Source: an uncultured Moraxella sp.
Lineage (GTDB): Bacteria; Pseudomonadota; Gammaproteobacteria; Pseudomonadales; Moraxellaceae
NCBI GenBank assembly: GCA_937975585.1
Contig: CALJUC010000196.1
Location: 1-31,804 of the forward strand
Direction: 5' to 3'
Length of the DNA: 31,804 nucleotides
The translations under genes and the position numbers were made by a program. This document shows positions 24,506 through 31,804 of the stretch, one piece after another (positions within the stretch are counted from its first letter, which is position 1; each line of letters starts with the position of its first letter). Below the pieces are notes generated by a model that worked only from the letters and a program-made list of their open reading frames with translations, was not told where the DNA came from and made no database searches.

Positions 24506-24646
24506 AAATACCTCTGTAAGACCTATAAGTAACGGCAAGCTTGGTTTTGTGGCACGATAAGCCAAACCAATCGCTTCACCAAGTATTGGGGGAAAATGAA
24601 ATGTGGCTATACTAGCATTAAATAGTTAGCTTGCGTAAGGCAAATT

Positions 24647-24667
24647 TAGCTTTTGCCAAAAAAGCTA
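24647..24667. repeat. 8-bp inverted repeat upstream of dsbA
   Basis: TAGCTTTT (24647-24654) and AAAAGCTA (24660-24667) flank GCCAA. It could be an operator of dsbA or a weak hairpin; there is no T-run and no gene end nearby that would make it a terminator. Confidence 0.45.
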
Positions 24668-24866
24668 CATGCTTGTAAAGGTTAAGCAAGAAATTCTTTT
24701 GTTTAACTAAATACTGGGCTTGTAAGTTAATATATTTTTAATAATTCTGTCAATGTGCGCCGGTTATTTATTTATGACTCGATTCAATAATGGTGCAAAA
24801 TTGCGACAATGTGTCCTTCATCGCCACACAATATTATTGCAATTGCATTTAACCCTAACAAAAACC

Positions 24867-24875
24867 TGTTAAAAT
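24867..24875 (+). promoter_or_regulatory. Possible extended -10 promoter element of ubiG
   Basis: TG-T-TAAAAT matches the extended -10 pattern and lies 37 bases before the ubiG start. No good -35 hexamer is present at the right distance, which extended -10 promoters tolerate. Confidence 0.35.
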
Positions 24876-24912
24876 GGGTAACTGCGATTAAAAACCCAAC
24901 GGAATACTGACT

Positions 24913-25659
24913 ATGACAAATACAACACAAACCAATAATACGACCCAGAATGTCGATGTAAGTGAAGTGCAAAAATTTACCGATTTGGCCAATGAATGGT
25001 GGGACAAAAAAGGTGCATTCGCGACCTTACACCAGATTAACCCATTGCGTCTAAATTGGATTGAGCAGCAAGTGATTGCGCACCAAGGCACGGGATTGAC
25101 GGGTAAAGCCGTACTCGATGTGGGTTGTGGTGGTGGTATTTTGTCATTTAGTATGGCACAACGTGGTGCTTTTGTGACCGGTATTGATATGGGCGAGGCC
25201 AATATTAAGGCCGCACAAATCCATGCCGAACAGGAACACAAAGACCTACTATTCAAGCAAGTACCGGTTGAAACTTTTGCGGAAGACCATGTCGGTAAGT
25301 TTGATGTGGTAACTTGTATGGAGATGCTTGAGCATGTGCCAGATCCGCAGTCAATTATCGAGGCTTGTTTTACACTATTAAAGCCAAACGGTGTATTGGT
25401 GTTATCAACGATTAACCGTAATCCAAAATCGTATCTGTTTGCGATTATTGGTGCTGAATACGTACTGCGTCTATTACCACGCGGGACGCACGATTATGAG
25501 AAATTCATCACACCTGCGGAACTTGACCGCTTTGCAACCTATGCTGGGTTTGAGCGCCAAGATTTGATTGGTTTGCATTATAACCCAGTGATTAAGCATT
25601 ATTGGCTCGCGCAAAATGTCGATGTTAACTATATGATGGCCGTACACAAACCAGCGTAA
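24913..25659 (+). CDS. ubiG: Ubiquinone biosynthesis O-methyltransferase UbiG
   Basis: A 248-residue class I SAM methyltransferase. It carries the family block FTDLANEWWDKKGAFATLHQINPLRLNWI at 22-50, SAM-binding VLDVGCGGGILSFSMAQ at 68-84, GIDMGEANIKAAQ and VTCMEMLEHVPDP. HDYEKFITPAEL and NYMMAVHKP near the end are also characteristic. UbiG performs both O-methylations of ubiquinone synthesis at the membrane. It heads a rightward cluster with the MupP-type phosphatase (20-base gap) and yciK (36-base gap), the same order as PA3171-PA3173 in Pseudomonas aeruginosa. The ribosome site (CGGAAT) is weak. Confidence 0.96.
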   Translation: MTNTTQTNNTTQNVDVSEVQKFTDLANEWWDKKGAFATLHQINPLRLNWIEQQVIAHQGTGLTGKAVLDVGCGGGILSFSMAQRGAFVTGIDMGEANIKAAQIHAEQEHKDLLFKQVPVETFAEDHVGKFDVVTCMEMLEHVPDPQSIIEACFTLLKPNGVLVLSTINRNPKSYLFAIIGAEYVLRLLPRGTHDYEKFITPAELDRFATYAGFERQDLIGLHYNPVIKHYWLAQNVDVNYMMAVHKPA

Positions 25660-25679
25660 GTCAAAGTTTTTAACCCACA

Positions 25680-26399
25680 ATGATTAAGGCAATGAGTAAG
25701 CCAATGAGCAACCAATCGATTCAAGCCGTATTATTTGATTTGGACGGTACGTTAATTGACACCGCCCCGGACTTTATCCGAATTATTAACGTCATGTGTG
25801 ACAAGCATAACCACGTTGCGCCCAGTGCTGAGGCGATTCGTGAACAAGTATCAGCGGGCGCGCGTGCGATGGTCAAGCTGATGTTTGGCGATGAGTTGGC
25901 CAATGTTGCCGATACCGACCCAACATTACTTGCTTATCGTCAAGAGTTCTTGGATACCTATGAAGCGGATATTTGTGTCGATAGCAAGTTGTTTGATGGA
26001 TTAGATACCTTATTAGGTGGTCTTGAACGCCAAGATATCCCATGGGGTATTGTCACCAATAAACCACGCTATTTGGCAGAGATTTTATTGGAAAAACTGG
26101 CATTAACCGAACGTTGCTCAGTCTTGGTTTGTCCAGAGGATGTGACCCACACCAAACCTGACCCGGAGCCGTTGTACTTGGCCGCCAAGCAACTAGACGT
26201 GGATGCAGCACGCTGTATCTATGTCGGAGACCATATCCGTGACATCCAAGCTGGTAATGCAGCCGGTATGCACACCGTAATTGCAGGGTTTGGTTATGTG
26301 CCACCTGAAGATAGTGATTTGGCCGCATGGCAAGCAGACGATATCGTGGCGACATCCACTGAGCTACAGCAATTAATTGAGCAGTTGATCACGGCATAA
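25680..26399 (+). CDS. mupP: HAD phosphatase, probable N-acetylmuramate-6-phosphate phosphatase MupP (Gph-like)
   Basis: A 239-residue HAD-superfamily phosphatase with a helical cap. Motif I is VLFDLDGTLIDTAPDF (Asp20 nucleophile, Asp22), motif II is in GIVTNKP and motif III/IV runs KPDPEPLYLAA to IYVGDHIRDIQAG. By sequence it would be labelled phosphoglycolate phosphatase (Gph). However, its place between ubiG and a yciK-type SDR is that of MupP in Pseudomonas, which dephosphorylates MurNAc-6-P in the recycling route through AmgK and MurU. The MupP assignment is therefore by synteny and could be wrong. Three ATGs (25680, 25692, 25704) precede the conserved region; 25680 is kept, although AAGG at 25686-25689 might serve a later one. 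Confidence 0.8.
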   Translation: MIKAMSKPMSNQSIQAVLFDLDGTLIDTAPDFIRIINVMCDKHNHVAPSAEAIREQVSAGARAMVKLMFGDELANVADTDPTLLAYRQEFLDTYEADICVDSKLFDGLDTLLGGLERQDIPWGIVTNKPRYLAEILLEKLALTERCSVLVCPEDVTHTKPDPEPLYLAAKQLDVDAARCIYVGDHIRDIQAGNAAGMHTVIAGFGYVPPEDSDLAAWQADDIVATSTELQQLIEQLITA

Positions 26400-26435
26400 C
26401 TCGCAAATTGGCAAACTTTTTATTTTGAGGACATC

Positions 26436-27227
26436 ATGACAGACCAACCTACCCAAACCACACTCATGACCCATGACGATGTACGCAACTTTAACCCACC
26501 GGCCGATTGCTTAAAAGGCAAAAATATCTTAGTTACAGGTGCCGGTGATGGGATTGGTAAAGTTGCCGCATTGACCTATGCCAAATATGGCGCAACCGTG
26601 CTGTTACTGGGCAAAACCGCCAGCAAGCTTGAAGAAGTATATGACGAAATCGAAGCCAATGGTGGCGCTGAGCCGGCCATGCTGCCGATGAATTTGGAAA
26701 GCGCGAGCTATACTGAGATGCAGCAGTTGGCGATTTTGGTAGAGCGCGAAGTTGGTCATATTGATGGTATCTTGCACAATGCGGGCATGCTCGGTGTGTT
26801 AACCCCGCTTGAGATGTACGATCCAATTATCTTTGAGCAAGTGATGAAGGTCAACTTTAATGCCACCTTTATGCTGACCCAGGCGTTATTTCCCTTACTA
26901 AAAGCGGCACAAAGTGGCTCAGTGGTCTTTACCTCAAGCGGTGTGGGTAGTACACCACGCGCGTTTTGGGGTGCGTATGCCTTATCCAAGCTTGCGGTTG
27001 AGGGCATGAGCGATATCTTTACCCAAGAAACGCAAAAAACCACCGCGTTACGCTTTAACTGTATCAACCCGGGTGCGACGCGTACCCAAATGCGTGCCAC
27101 GGCTTATCCAAGCGAAAACCCAAATACTTTGGTGGCGCCTGAGGACTTGATGAACGCGTATGTCGCTCTGATGACCGATGCCGCAGCCGGTATCAAAGGC
27201 CAAGTGATTGAGTTACAGCCAAAGTAA
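26436..27227 (+). CDS. yciK: YciK-family short-chain dehydrogenase
   Basis: A 263-residue SDR. The cofactor site is ILVTGAGDGIGKVAA (residues 31-45), with HNAG at 114-117 and catalytic Ser167/168 in VFTSSGVGS. The active-site pair is Tyr181 and Lys185 in YALSK, and INPGATRTQMR follows. The sequence places it with YciK-type oxidoreductases, whose substrate is not established; it likely uses NADP(H) or NAD(H). TTTGAGGACATC gives a good ribosome site before ATG 26436. It ends the ubiG-mupP-yciK cluster and is followed by a strong bidirectional terminator. The first 25 residues are a polar extension typical of the YciK group. Confidence 0.88.
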   Translation: MTDQPTQTTLMTHDDVRNFNPPADCLKGKNILVTGAGDGIGKVAALTYAKYGATVLLLGKTASKLEEVYDEIEANGGAEPAMLPMNLESASYTEMQQLAILVEREVGHIDGILHNAGMLGVLTPLEMYDPIIFEQVMKVNFNATFMLTQALFPLLKAAQSGSVVFTSSGVGSTPRAFWGAYALSKLAVEGMSDIFTQETQKTTALRFNCINPGATRTQMRATAYPSENPNTLVAPEDLMNAYVALMTDAAAGIKGQVIELQPK

Positions 27228-27257
27228 TATCTGTGCTAAGCCAGTACTGTCTAATAA

Positions 27258-27294
27258 AAAACAGGCGCTGAAAGTCGTTTTCAGCGCCTGTTTT
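27258..27294. terminator. Bidirectional terminator between yciK and clsC
   Basis: A 16-bp perfect stem (27258-27273 with 27279-27294) has core CAGGCGCTG/CAGCGCCTG, a GTCGT loop and AAAA/TTTT ends. It serves convergent yciK and clsC. Confidence 0.93.
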
Positions 27295-27309
27295 GATTTA
27301 TGGGATAGG

Positions 27310-29019
27310 TTAGAGTAGCCACTCAATCGGCAGTTTTGCCAATAACCACACCAAACTACGCTCCCATGCTTTGGTCTGCGGTTCTTCATGGTATACGGTG
27401 GGTTTGCCGTTTTCTAAGCTATGCCATTGCACTTTATCATCCACCAGTGTCACGGTGTAGGCATCCGTGGCGATTGAACGGTCGAAGTTTTGCTGCATAT
27501 GGGTTGCCATCTCCGGGCTATGGATATTGACTCCTAACTCGGTATTGAGTTCAGCCGAGCGTGGGTCAAAGTTATATGAGCCGATATACAGGCGTTCACC
27601 ATCGCTTTCAAAGGTCTTGGCATGTAGGCTTGTTGCAGAGCGACCCGTGAGATAGGAATTATGTTGTTGGTCACGTTTGGCATTGGGTTTTAGCTCATAT
27701 AGTTTGACCCCGCCTGTGAGTAGTTGCTGTCGATACTTGGCATAGCCTGAATGGACAGCCTTGACATCGGTGGCGCTCATGGCATTGGTCAAGATACGCA
27801 CATCGGCACCGGCAGCGGCAAGCTTAACAAAATAATCGGTACCGGCTTGGGTGGGTACAAAGTATGCCGACACAATGCGCGCGTGGTGTTTGGTTTCGCC
27901 CAAGCTTTGCCCAATCTCATACGACTTGTCACTCGGCTTACCAAGTAGCTTGTCAGGGTTATCACTTAATAGCTCAGTCGTCGCCCAATACATGGGTAAA
28001 TGCTGACGTTTGACTTTATTGACAAAGTCGAGCGCCACAATGCGTTCTAAGTAAGCATTTTTAAGTTTGAGCATCGGGTCAAGCTGGTCAGACGCGGGTT
28101 TGTCTTTTTGCTGGGCTTTGGGGATAAAGACTTGGTCGAGATTTGACTGTTTGGGTTTTTCGATCAGGTCGGTAATCGGGTAGGCGAGCGGGTGATTCCA
28201 GTAACGGTCAAAGTCTTGTGACACCTGCGGCACAATCGCGCCCACCATCACCACATCCATATCAGAAAACACCATATCTTGGTTGAGGGCAAAATACTCA
28301 TCACCGATATTGCGCCCACCGGTAATCGTCAATTGGCTATCTGCCGTCAGTGATTTGTTGTGCATCCGATGATTCAGACGGTCAAAGTCACCAACAAAGC
28401 CAAGCCAACGCCAAGAACGATATCGATTGGGGTTCATTAGGCGCACTTCGATATTGGCATGGTCATTGAGCACCCACAAGGTCGGATCAAGCCCGCGCGT
28501 GTTGTTATCGTCTAGCAGCAAGCGCACCCGTACACCACGTTCGGCCGCTTCCTTGATACCTTGTAGCATCAGATTGCCAGTGATGTCATTGTTCAAGATG
28601 TAGTATTGTAAATCTAAGGTTTTTTCTGCGGTACTAATCAGCAGCATACGCGCGGCAAACGCATCCATGCCGTTGTTGAGCGGATAAATCCCAGTCTTAT
28701 TCGGGTTGTTACTGACCAGATTGGCGATGCCTTCGGCTAAAGTCTGCGCGCCTAACTGCTTAAAGCGAGGCGATGGCTCATCGGGCGGTAATTCGGTGGC
28801 CACTTGGGTTGAACCAGTGTCATTAACCGAAGTTTTGTCACCATTATCGACCACGGTGGCGACTTGGTAGCTACTGGGTTTGCCAGTATTGGTAGGCAAG
28901 CGGCCAAACCAAGCAATAGCGAATAATATCGCCATACACACGGTAAACAGGACGAATAGCACCCACATGCGGTGCTTAAATAAGGGTCGTAACGGCAATG
29001 ATGGCGGCATCAACGTCAT
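27310..29019 (-). CDS. clsC: Phospholipase D-family cardiolipin synthase, ClsC/YmdC type
   Basis: A 569-residue membrane-anchored PLD-superfamily protein. One N-terminal transmembrane segment (about 18-38, WVLFVLFTVCMAILFAIAWF) is followed by a Thr/Asp-rich linker to about residue 85. The first HKD motif is HNKSLTADSQ (His220, Lys222, Asp227) with TGGRNIGDEYF. The second is LHAKTFESDGERLYIGSYNFDPRSAELNTELG near the C-terminus. YYILNNDITG and LLLDDNNTRGLD are typical of ClsC-type enzymes, which make cardiolipin from phosphatidylglycerol and phosphatidylethanolamine. E. coli ClsC works with YmdB; no such partner is adjacent here. The start ATG lacks a clear Shine-Dalgarno; Met4 is an alternative. 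Confidence 0.9.
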   Translation of the reverse strand: MTLMPPSLPLRPLFKHRMWVLFVLFTVCMAILFAIAWFGRLPTNTGKPSSYQVATVVDNGDKTSVNDTGSTQVATELPPDEPSPRFKQLGAQTLAEGIANLVSNNPNKTGIYPLNNGMDAFAARMLLISTAEKTLDLQYYILNNDITGNLMLQGIKEAAERGVRVRLLLDDNNTRGLDPTLWVLNDHANIEVRLMNPNRYRSWRWLGFVGDFDRLNHRMHNKSLTADSQLTITGGRNIGDEYFALNQDMVFSDMDVVMVGAIVPQVSQDFDRYWNHPLAYPITDLIEKPKQSNLDQVFIPKAQQKDKPASDQLDPMLKLKNAYLERIVALDFVNKVKRQHLPMYWATTELLSDNPDKLLGKPSDKSYEIGQSLGETKHHARIVSAYFVPTQAGTDYFVKLAAAGADVRILTNAMSATDVKAVHSGYAKYRQQLLTGGVKLYELKPNAKRDQQHNSYLTGRSATSLHAKTFESDGERLYIGSYNFDPRSAELNTELGVNIHSPEMATHMQQNFDRSIATDAYTVTLVDDKVQWHSLENGKPTVYHEEPQTKAWERSLVWLLAKLPIEWLL

Positions 29020-29079
29020 CCAAATTAACGAGGGAGGACTATGATATTAGCCAATCCGTGCCTATTGTACTAGCAGTTT

Positions 29080-29991
29080 TTAGTTAAACTGACGGCGTAA
29101 AAACTGGACGGTATGGTCTTTGGCTTTTTTTACGGCTAGTTTACGGTTATGACCAAGTAATAGTTTGATTTGCCAAAGTTTTTCTTGGTACAGCGTAGGT
29201 GCTGTTTGCTGATAGCTGGCATTGATGATGCGTTTGGCGGCAACCACGGCATCAGGTGAGCGTGTTGCCAACTCTGCTACCAACTGCTGGGCTTGTTCAA
29301 ATGGTGAATCACTCAAGTGTGACACCACGCCATAGGCCAAGGCTTGGTTACCATCAAATAGGCGTGCTGTCATTGCCAACTCTTTGACCACATCGGGACG
29401 CAGCTGACCAAAACCGCTTTGGGTCAAGCCCATGTCCGCGACCAAGCCCCACTTGGCTTCCATGATAGCAAACTGACAATCCGCGGTGGCAATCCGAATA
29501 TCACTGGCTAATGCCAACTGTAATCCCGCACCTAAGCAATGCCCATGCAATACGCTAATGACTGGGATGGGTAAATCACGCCATACCAAGCACACGCGCT
29601 GAAACTTACTTTGCCAAGGTTTGGCCAATTCCCAAGCGACCGCAGATAAATTTTTGGGGTTATTCAAATCCGCTAAATCAATGCCAGTGGAAAAACTTTT
29701 GCCTTCACCTGCGATAATCACGGCACGGATATCCGGCCAATGCGTTAACTGTTTTGCCAAATGAATCAATTTATCCATCATGGCAAAGCTTAACGCGTTA
29801 CGCTTGTCACTGCGAGTCAGCCATACGATAACGCTGTCATGCTCACCGCACTCTAGGCGGATGTCTGGCTGTAACTGGGTATTGGCTTGTTCGATACGTT
29901 GGGACAGTTCGGTTGAGGGTTGAGTTGTGGGCAACGATTTAATAAATGGCAAATTGCGTGTGACATTCAATGGTAGGGGAAAAGTGGGCAT
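29080..29991 (-). CDS. Crotonase / enoyl-CoA hydratase-isomerase family protein
   Basis: A 303-residue crotonase. The first 45 residues are not part of the fold. The fold starts VIVWLTRSDKRNALSFAMMDKL. The oxyanion-hole segments are GKSFSTGIDLADLNN and HGHCLGAGLQLALASDIRIA. FAIMEAKWGLVADMG follows, where Glu of MEAKWG and Asp of VADMG occupy catalytic positions; an acidic residue at the second position is common in hydratases and dienoyl-CoA isomerases. It should act on a CoA thioester in the cytoplasm, but the exact reaction cannot be read. AAGGATGACTC gives a good ribosome site before ATG. It stands alone between the clsC gene and the kinase, all leftward. Confidence 0.87.
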   Translation of the reverse strand: MPTFPLPLNVTRNLPFIKSLPTTQPSTELSQRIEQANTQLQPDIRLECGEHDSVIVWLTRSDKRNALSFAMMDKLIHLAKQLTHWPDIRAVIIAGEGKSFSTGIDLADLNNPKNLSAVAWELAKPWQSKFQRVCLVWRDLPIPVISVLHGHCLGAGLQLALASDIRIATADCQFAIMEAKWGLVADMGLTQSGFGQLRPDVVKELAMTARLFDGNQALAYGVVSHLSDSPFEQAQQLVAELATRSPDAVVAAKRIINASYQQTAPTLYQEKLWQIKLLLGHNRKLAVKKAKDHTVQFLRRQFN

Positions 29992-30164
29992 GAGTCATCC
30001 TTAATAAAGTAATATCAGTATAAATCTCAGTAATTAACGAGTTAGCACCACATTACTGATTTTGGTGGATATTGACAAGGATGATTTGACCACATTGCGT
30101 ACACAGATTGTCTATGCCAATTGTCCACGCAACGAATTAGTGAGCATAATATTAACTAACGCGG

Positions 30165-31804
30165 TTAAAACATTTTCCAGTTCATATTGTCTTCGGTAAG
30201 GCGCGCGTACTTAAGTTGCGGATGCGCTGACAAATCGGCATTTTGCACATTATCCAGTGCCTGTAACAGTTGTTCATAGTAAGGCGTTAGCATGGCAAAC
30301 TGGGCAGGCGAGACGTTGCTAACATTGAGTAAGCTTTTATCCTCAAGTTTTTGGCTGGCATAGCGTAGCTGTGGCACACCGGTATAACGACTCGCGCCCA
30401 AGATACGATGCGCCACATTCGCCAGCTCTTGGCGATCATGTTTTTGCCACGCTTGTTGCAAGTCATTGCGTTCTTTTGGCACAGAGTCGATCATCATGAT
30501 CAGTAAATTACTGGCCAAGTCGGTTTTACCAGCGACACGCATCAGCGCATCTTCCCAGTCAATGACGGATAACTGGAAAAACTCTGGGTCTTTTTCCGTA
30601 TCGCTATCACTTGAACGCAGTGACTCGGTCGCACCAGAATAAGTAAGCGCAGGGACGGTTGACGCCGCGGTCGGTATCGAGCTCGGCTGAGGAGATGTGG
30701 TTGGGGTCTGTGTTGCACGCGTTGTTTCATTAACAGGTAACACTGCAAGAGGCGTATCAGTATCGGTCAGTGCTGCGCTAACGAGTAGGTTGGCCTTCGC
30801 TGTTGAATCTTTGCCAAGCCAGCGCTGTAGGATTTGTAAAAGTTGTACTTGGCTAATCGGTTTACCCACATAATCATCGATACCAGATGCCAATAGCTTG
30901 TCGCGCTCATCCGAGAGGCTATGCGCCGTGAGTGCGACAATGGGTAAATGCTTGATACTACCATCGGCTTGTACCTGTTCGGCCTCTAACTGACGAATAC
31001 GTGTTGCCGCTTCACTGCCTGACATGCGCGGCATTTGAATATCCATAAAAATCAAATCCACGGCTTTGTCCGACTCATGGAATTGCTGCTGCATATAGTC
31101 GATGGCATCAAAACCACTATTGACACTCACCACGGCAATGCCAAGCTCGGCCAATAAGGCTTCAAGTACCAATAGATTCGGTGGATGGTCATCCACGGCT
31201 AACACGCGAAAGCCATGCCATTGTGGCAGACTGGTTTCTACCATGGGACGATTTGCCGTATCGAGCATTTGATACAACTGGCGACGGTCAAGCGGCTGAT
31301 ATAAAGGCCGTGCTTGATAACGCGCTAACAACTCTGGGTCAAGATTGATTTGATAGCCAAACAGTGCCAAGCGTCCCGCATAGTGCAACCGTACTTGCTT
31401 AAGTAGTGAAGTGGTATCTTCACTGGTATGGTTATCGACGATGACCCAATCCCAACGATTACCCAGTTCTTTTAGCTGTTCAAGCAAGCCTGGTAAACTG
31501 GTCGCAAGGGTAATCTCAATCGGTAACTCGCGCAAGCTACCCCGTAGGACTTGCACGCTCGGCAAGTGCTCAATCCACACTAGCATCGACAGTGGACTGT
31601 TATTGCCAAACTGCTCAAACACGGTCGGTAACTGCCACATTGGCTCTTGGGTGAGTAGGCGCTGTTCTTCGCTGTTGCTCAAACGCATGGGTAGGGTAAA
31701 CCAAAACGTGGTGCCTTTGATTTTTTGTGCTTTACCGGATTCATCGACTTGGTTGCCCGCTTGTTCGGCATTATCAAAAAAGCCAATCCCACCGCCCATC
31801 AAAA
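30165..31804 (-). CDS. gacS: GacS/BarA-type hybrid histidine kinase, C-terminal part
   Basis: The 3' portion (about 545 codons) of a gene whose start lies beyond the right window edge; the apparent N-terminal codon is an internal TTG. It opens inside the ATPase domain with LMGGGIGFF (G1 region) and GTTFWFTLP (end of HATPase). Residues about 72-182 form a degenerate receiver-like module, as in BarA. A true receiver follows at about 198-330: VLAVDDHPPN with Asp204-Asp205, phosphoacceptor Asp254 in FMDIQMPRMSG and Lys314 in VGKPIS. After a Thr/Pro-rich linker comes an Hpt domain with His465 in NVAHRILGASRYTGVPQL. Such kinases phosphorylate GacA/UvrY and control small RNAs of the Csr/Rsm system; that role is inferred from architecture. 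Confidence 0.9.
   Translation of the reverse strand, partial: LMGGGIGFFDNAEQAGNQVDESGKAQKIKGTTFWFTLPMRLSNSEEQRLLTQEPMWQLPTVFEQFGNNSPLSMLVWIEHLPSVQVLRGSLRELPIEITLATSLPGLLEQLKELGNRWDWVIVDNHTSEDTTSLLKQVRLHYAGRLALFGYQINLDPELLARYQARPLYQPLDRRQLYQMLDTANRPMVETSLPQWHGFRVLAVDDHPPNLLVLEALLAELGIAVVSVNSGFDAIDYMQQQFHESDKAVDLIFMDIQMPRMSGSEAATRIRQLEAEQVQADGSIKHLPIVALTAHSLSDERDKLLASGIDDYVGKPISQVQLLQILQRWLGKDSTAKANLLVSAALTDTDTPLAVLPVNETTRATQTPTTSPQPSSIPTAASTVPALTYSGATESLRSSDSDTEKDPEFFQLSVIDWEDALMRVAGKTDLASNLLIMMIDSVPKERNDLQQAWQKHDRQELANVAHRILGASRYTGVPQLRYASQKLEDKSLLNVSNVSPAQFAMLTPYYEQLLQALDNVQNADLSAHPQLKYARLTEDNMNWKMF

Larger units (their letters stand above)
24506..24912. other. 407-base divergent intergenic region (dsbA / ubiG)
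   Basis: No gene is supported. The region is strongly A+T-rich and must contain the promoters of dsbA (left) and ubiG (right). It holds a perfect 8-bp inverted repeat at 24647-24667 and a possible extended -10 for ubiG at 24867-24875. GGTTAAGCAA at 24680-24689 equals the core of the 13-bp repeat near folK. Confidence 0.6.

Noticed and set aside
29031..29073. AGGGAGG followed by an 11-codon ATG frame on the plus strand opposite the clsC upstream region
   Set aside because: The ribosome-site match is good, but the frame encodes only ten residues with no downstream gene in the same direction, so it is probably coincidence.
30062..30199. 45-codon plus-strand frame (TTG start) between the crotonase and kinase genes, with protein-like composition
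   Set aside because: No ATG, no Shine-Dalgarno, and its end overlaps the kinase 3' end on the other strand. It could be a decayed fragment, but nothing supports that.

Overview
The window looks like chromosomal DNA from a gammaproteobacterium of the family Moraxellaceae (Moraxella, Psychrobacter or Acinetobacter side). The evidence is gene order and protein sequence: TPR protein-lolB divergent from hemA, the pcnB-folK-panB-panC block, ubiG-mupP-yciK, an E. coli-type Ugd next to a CpsG-type phosphomannomutase, and a GacS/BarA hybrid kinase. Genus and species cannot be fixed from sequence reading alone. Most of the window is dense housekeeping DNA with intergenic gaps under 100 bases. No rRNA, tRNA, insertion sequence, prophage or CRISPR array was seen.

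Layout. Positions 1-1350 are an AT-richer accessory patch: a small XRE/C-protein-like regulator facing away from a coupled pair made of a 75-aa unknown and a DpnA-like adenine methyltransferase. Positions 1351-4341 hold rarA, an unknown lipoprotein, a small HELTH zincin-like protein and lolB. Positions 4407-8051 hold a TPR protein and, divergently, hemA behind a 390-base intergenic region with a Fur-box-like site. Positions 8188-13019 hold glnD, a CDF metal exporter with an extreme His-rich head and no C-terminal domain, and a SotB-type MFS exporter.

Positions 13117-20795 read leftwards as closely packed units: mazG-comEA, pcnB-folK, and panB-panC-rapZ-darP. They cover nucleotide sanitation, DNA uptake, RNA polyadenylation, folate and pantothenate synthesis, amino-sugar control and ribosome maturation. 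Positions 20985-23774 are an envelope-sugar pair (ugd, manB). The start of ugd is preceded by four 7-base half-sites spaced exactly 11 bases apart and ending 10 bases before a -10-like hexamer. This is the architecture of a PhoB (Pho box) promoter and is the most interesting signal found. Positions 23876-27227 hold dsbA, then ubiG-mupP-yciK. Positions 27310-31804 hold clsC, a crotonase and the C-terminal part of a GacS/BarA kinase cut by the window edge.

Shared themes are envelope building (ugd, manB, mupP, rapZ, clsC, lolB, dsbA), nitrogen and metal homeostasis (glnD, CDF) and cofactor synthesis (hemA, panB, panC, folK, ubiG). Three clear intrinsic terminators and two short tandem-repeat arrays, each abutting a stop codon, are also recorded.
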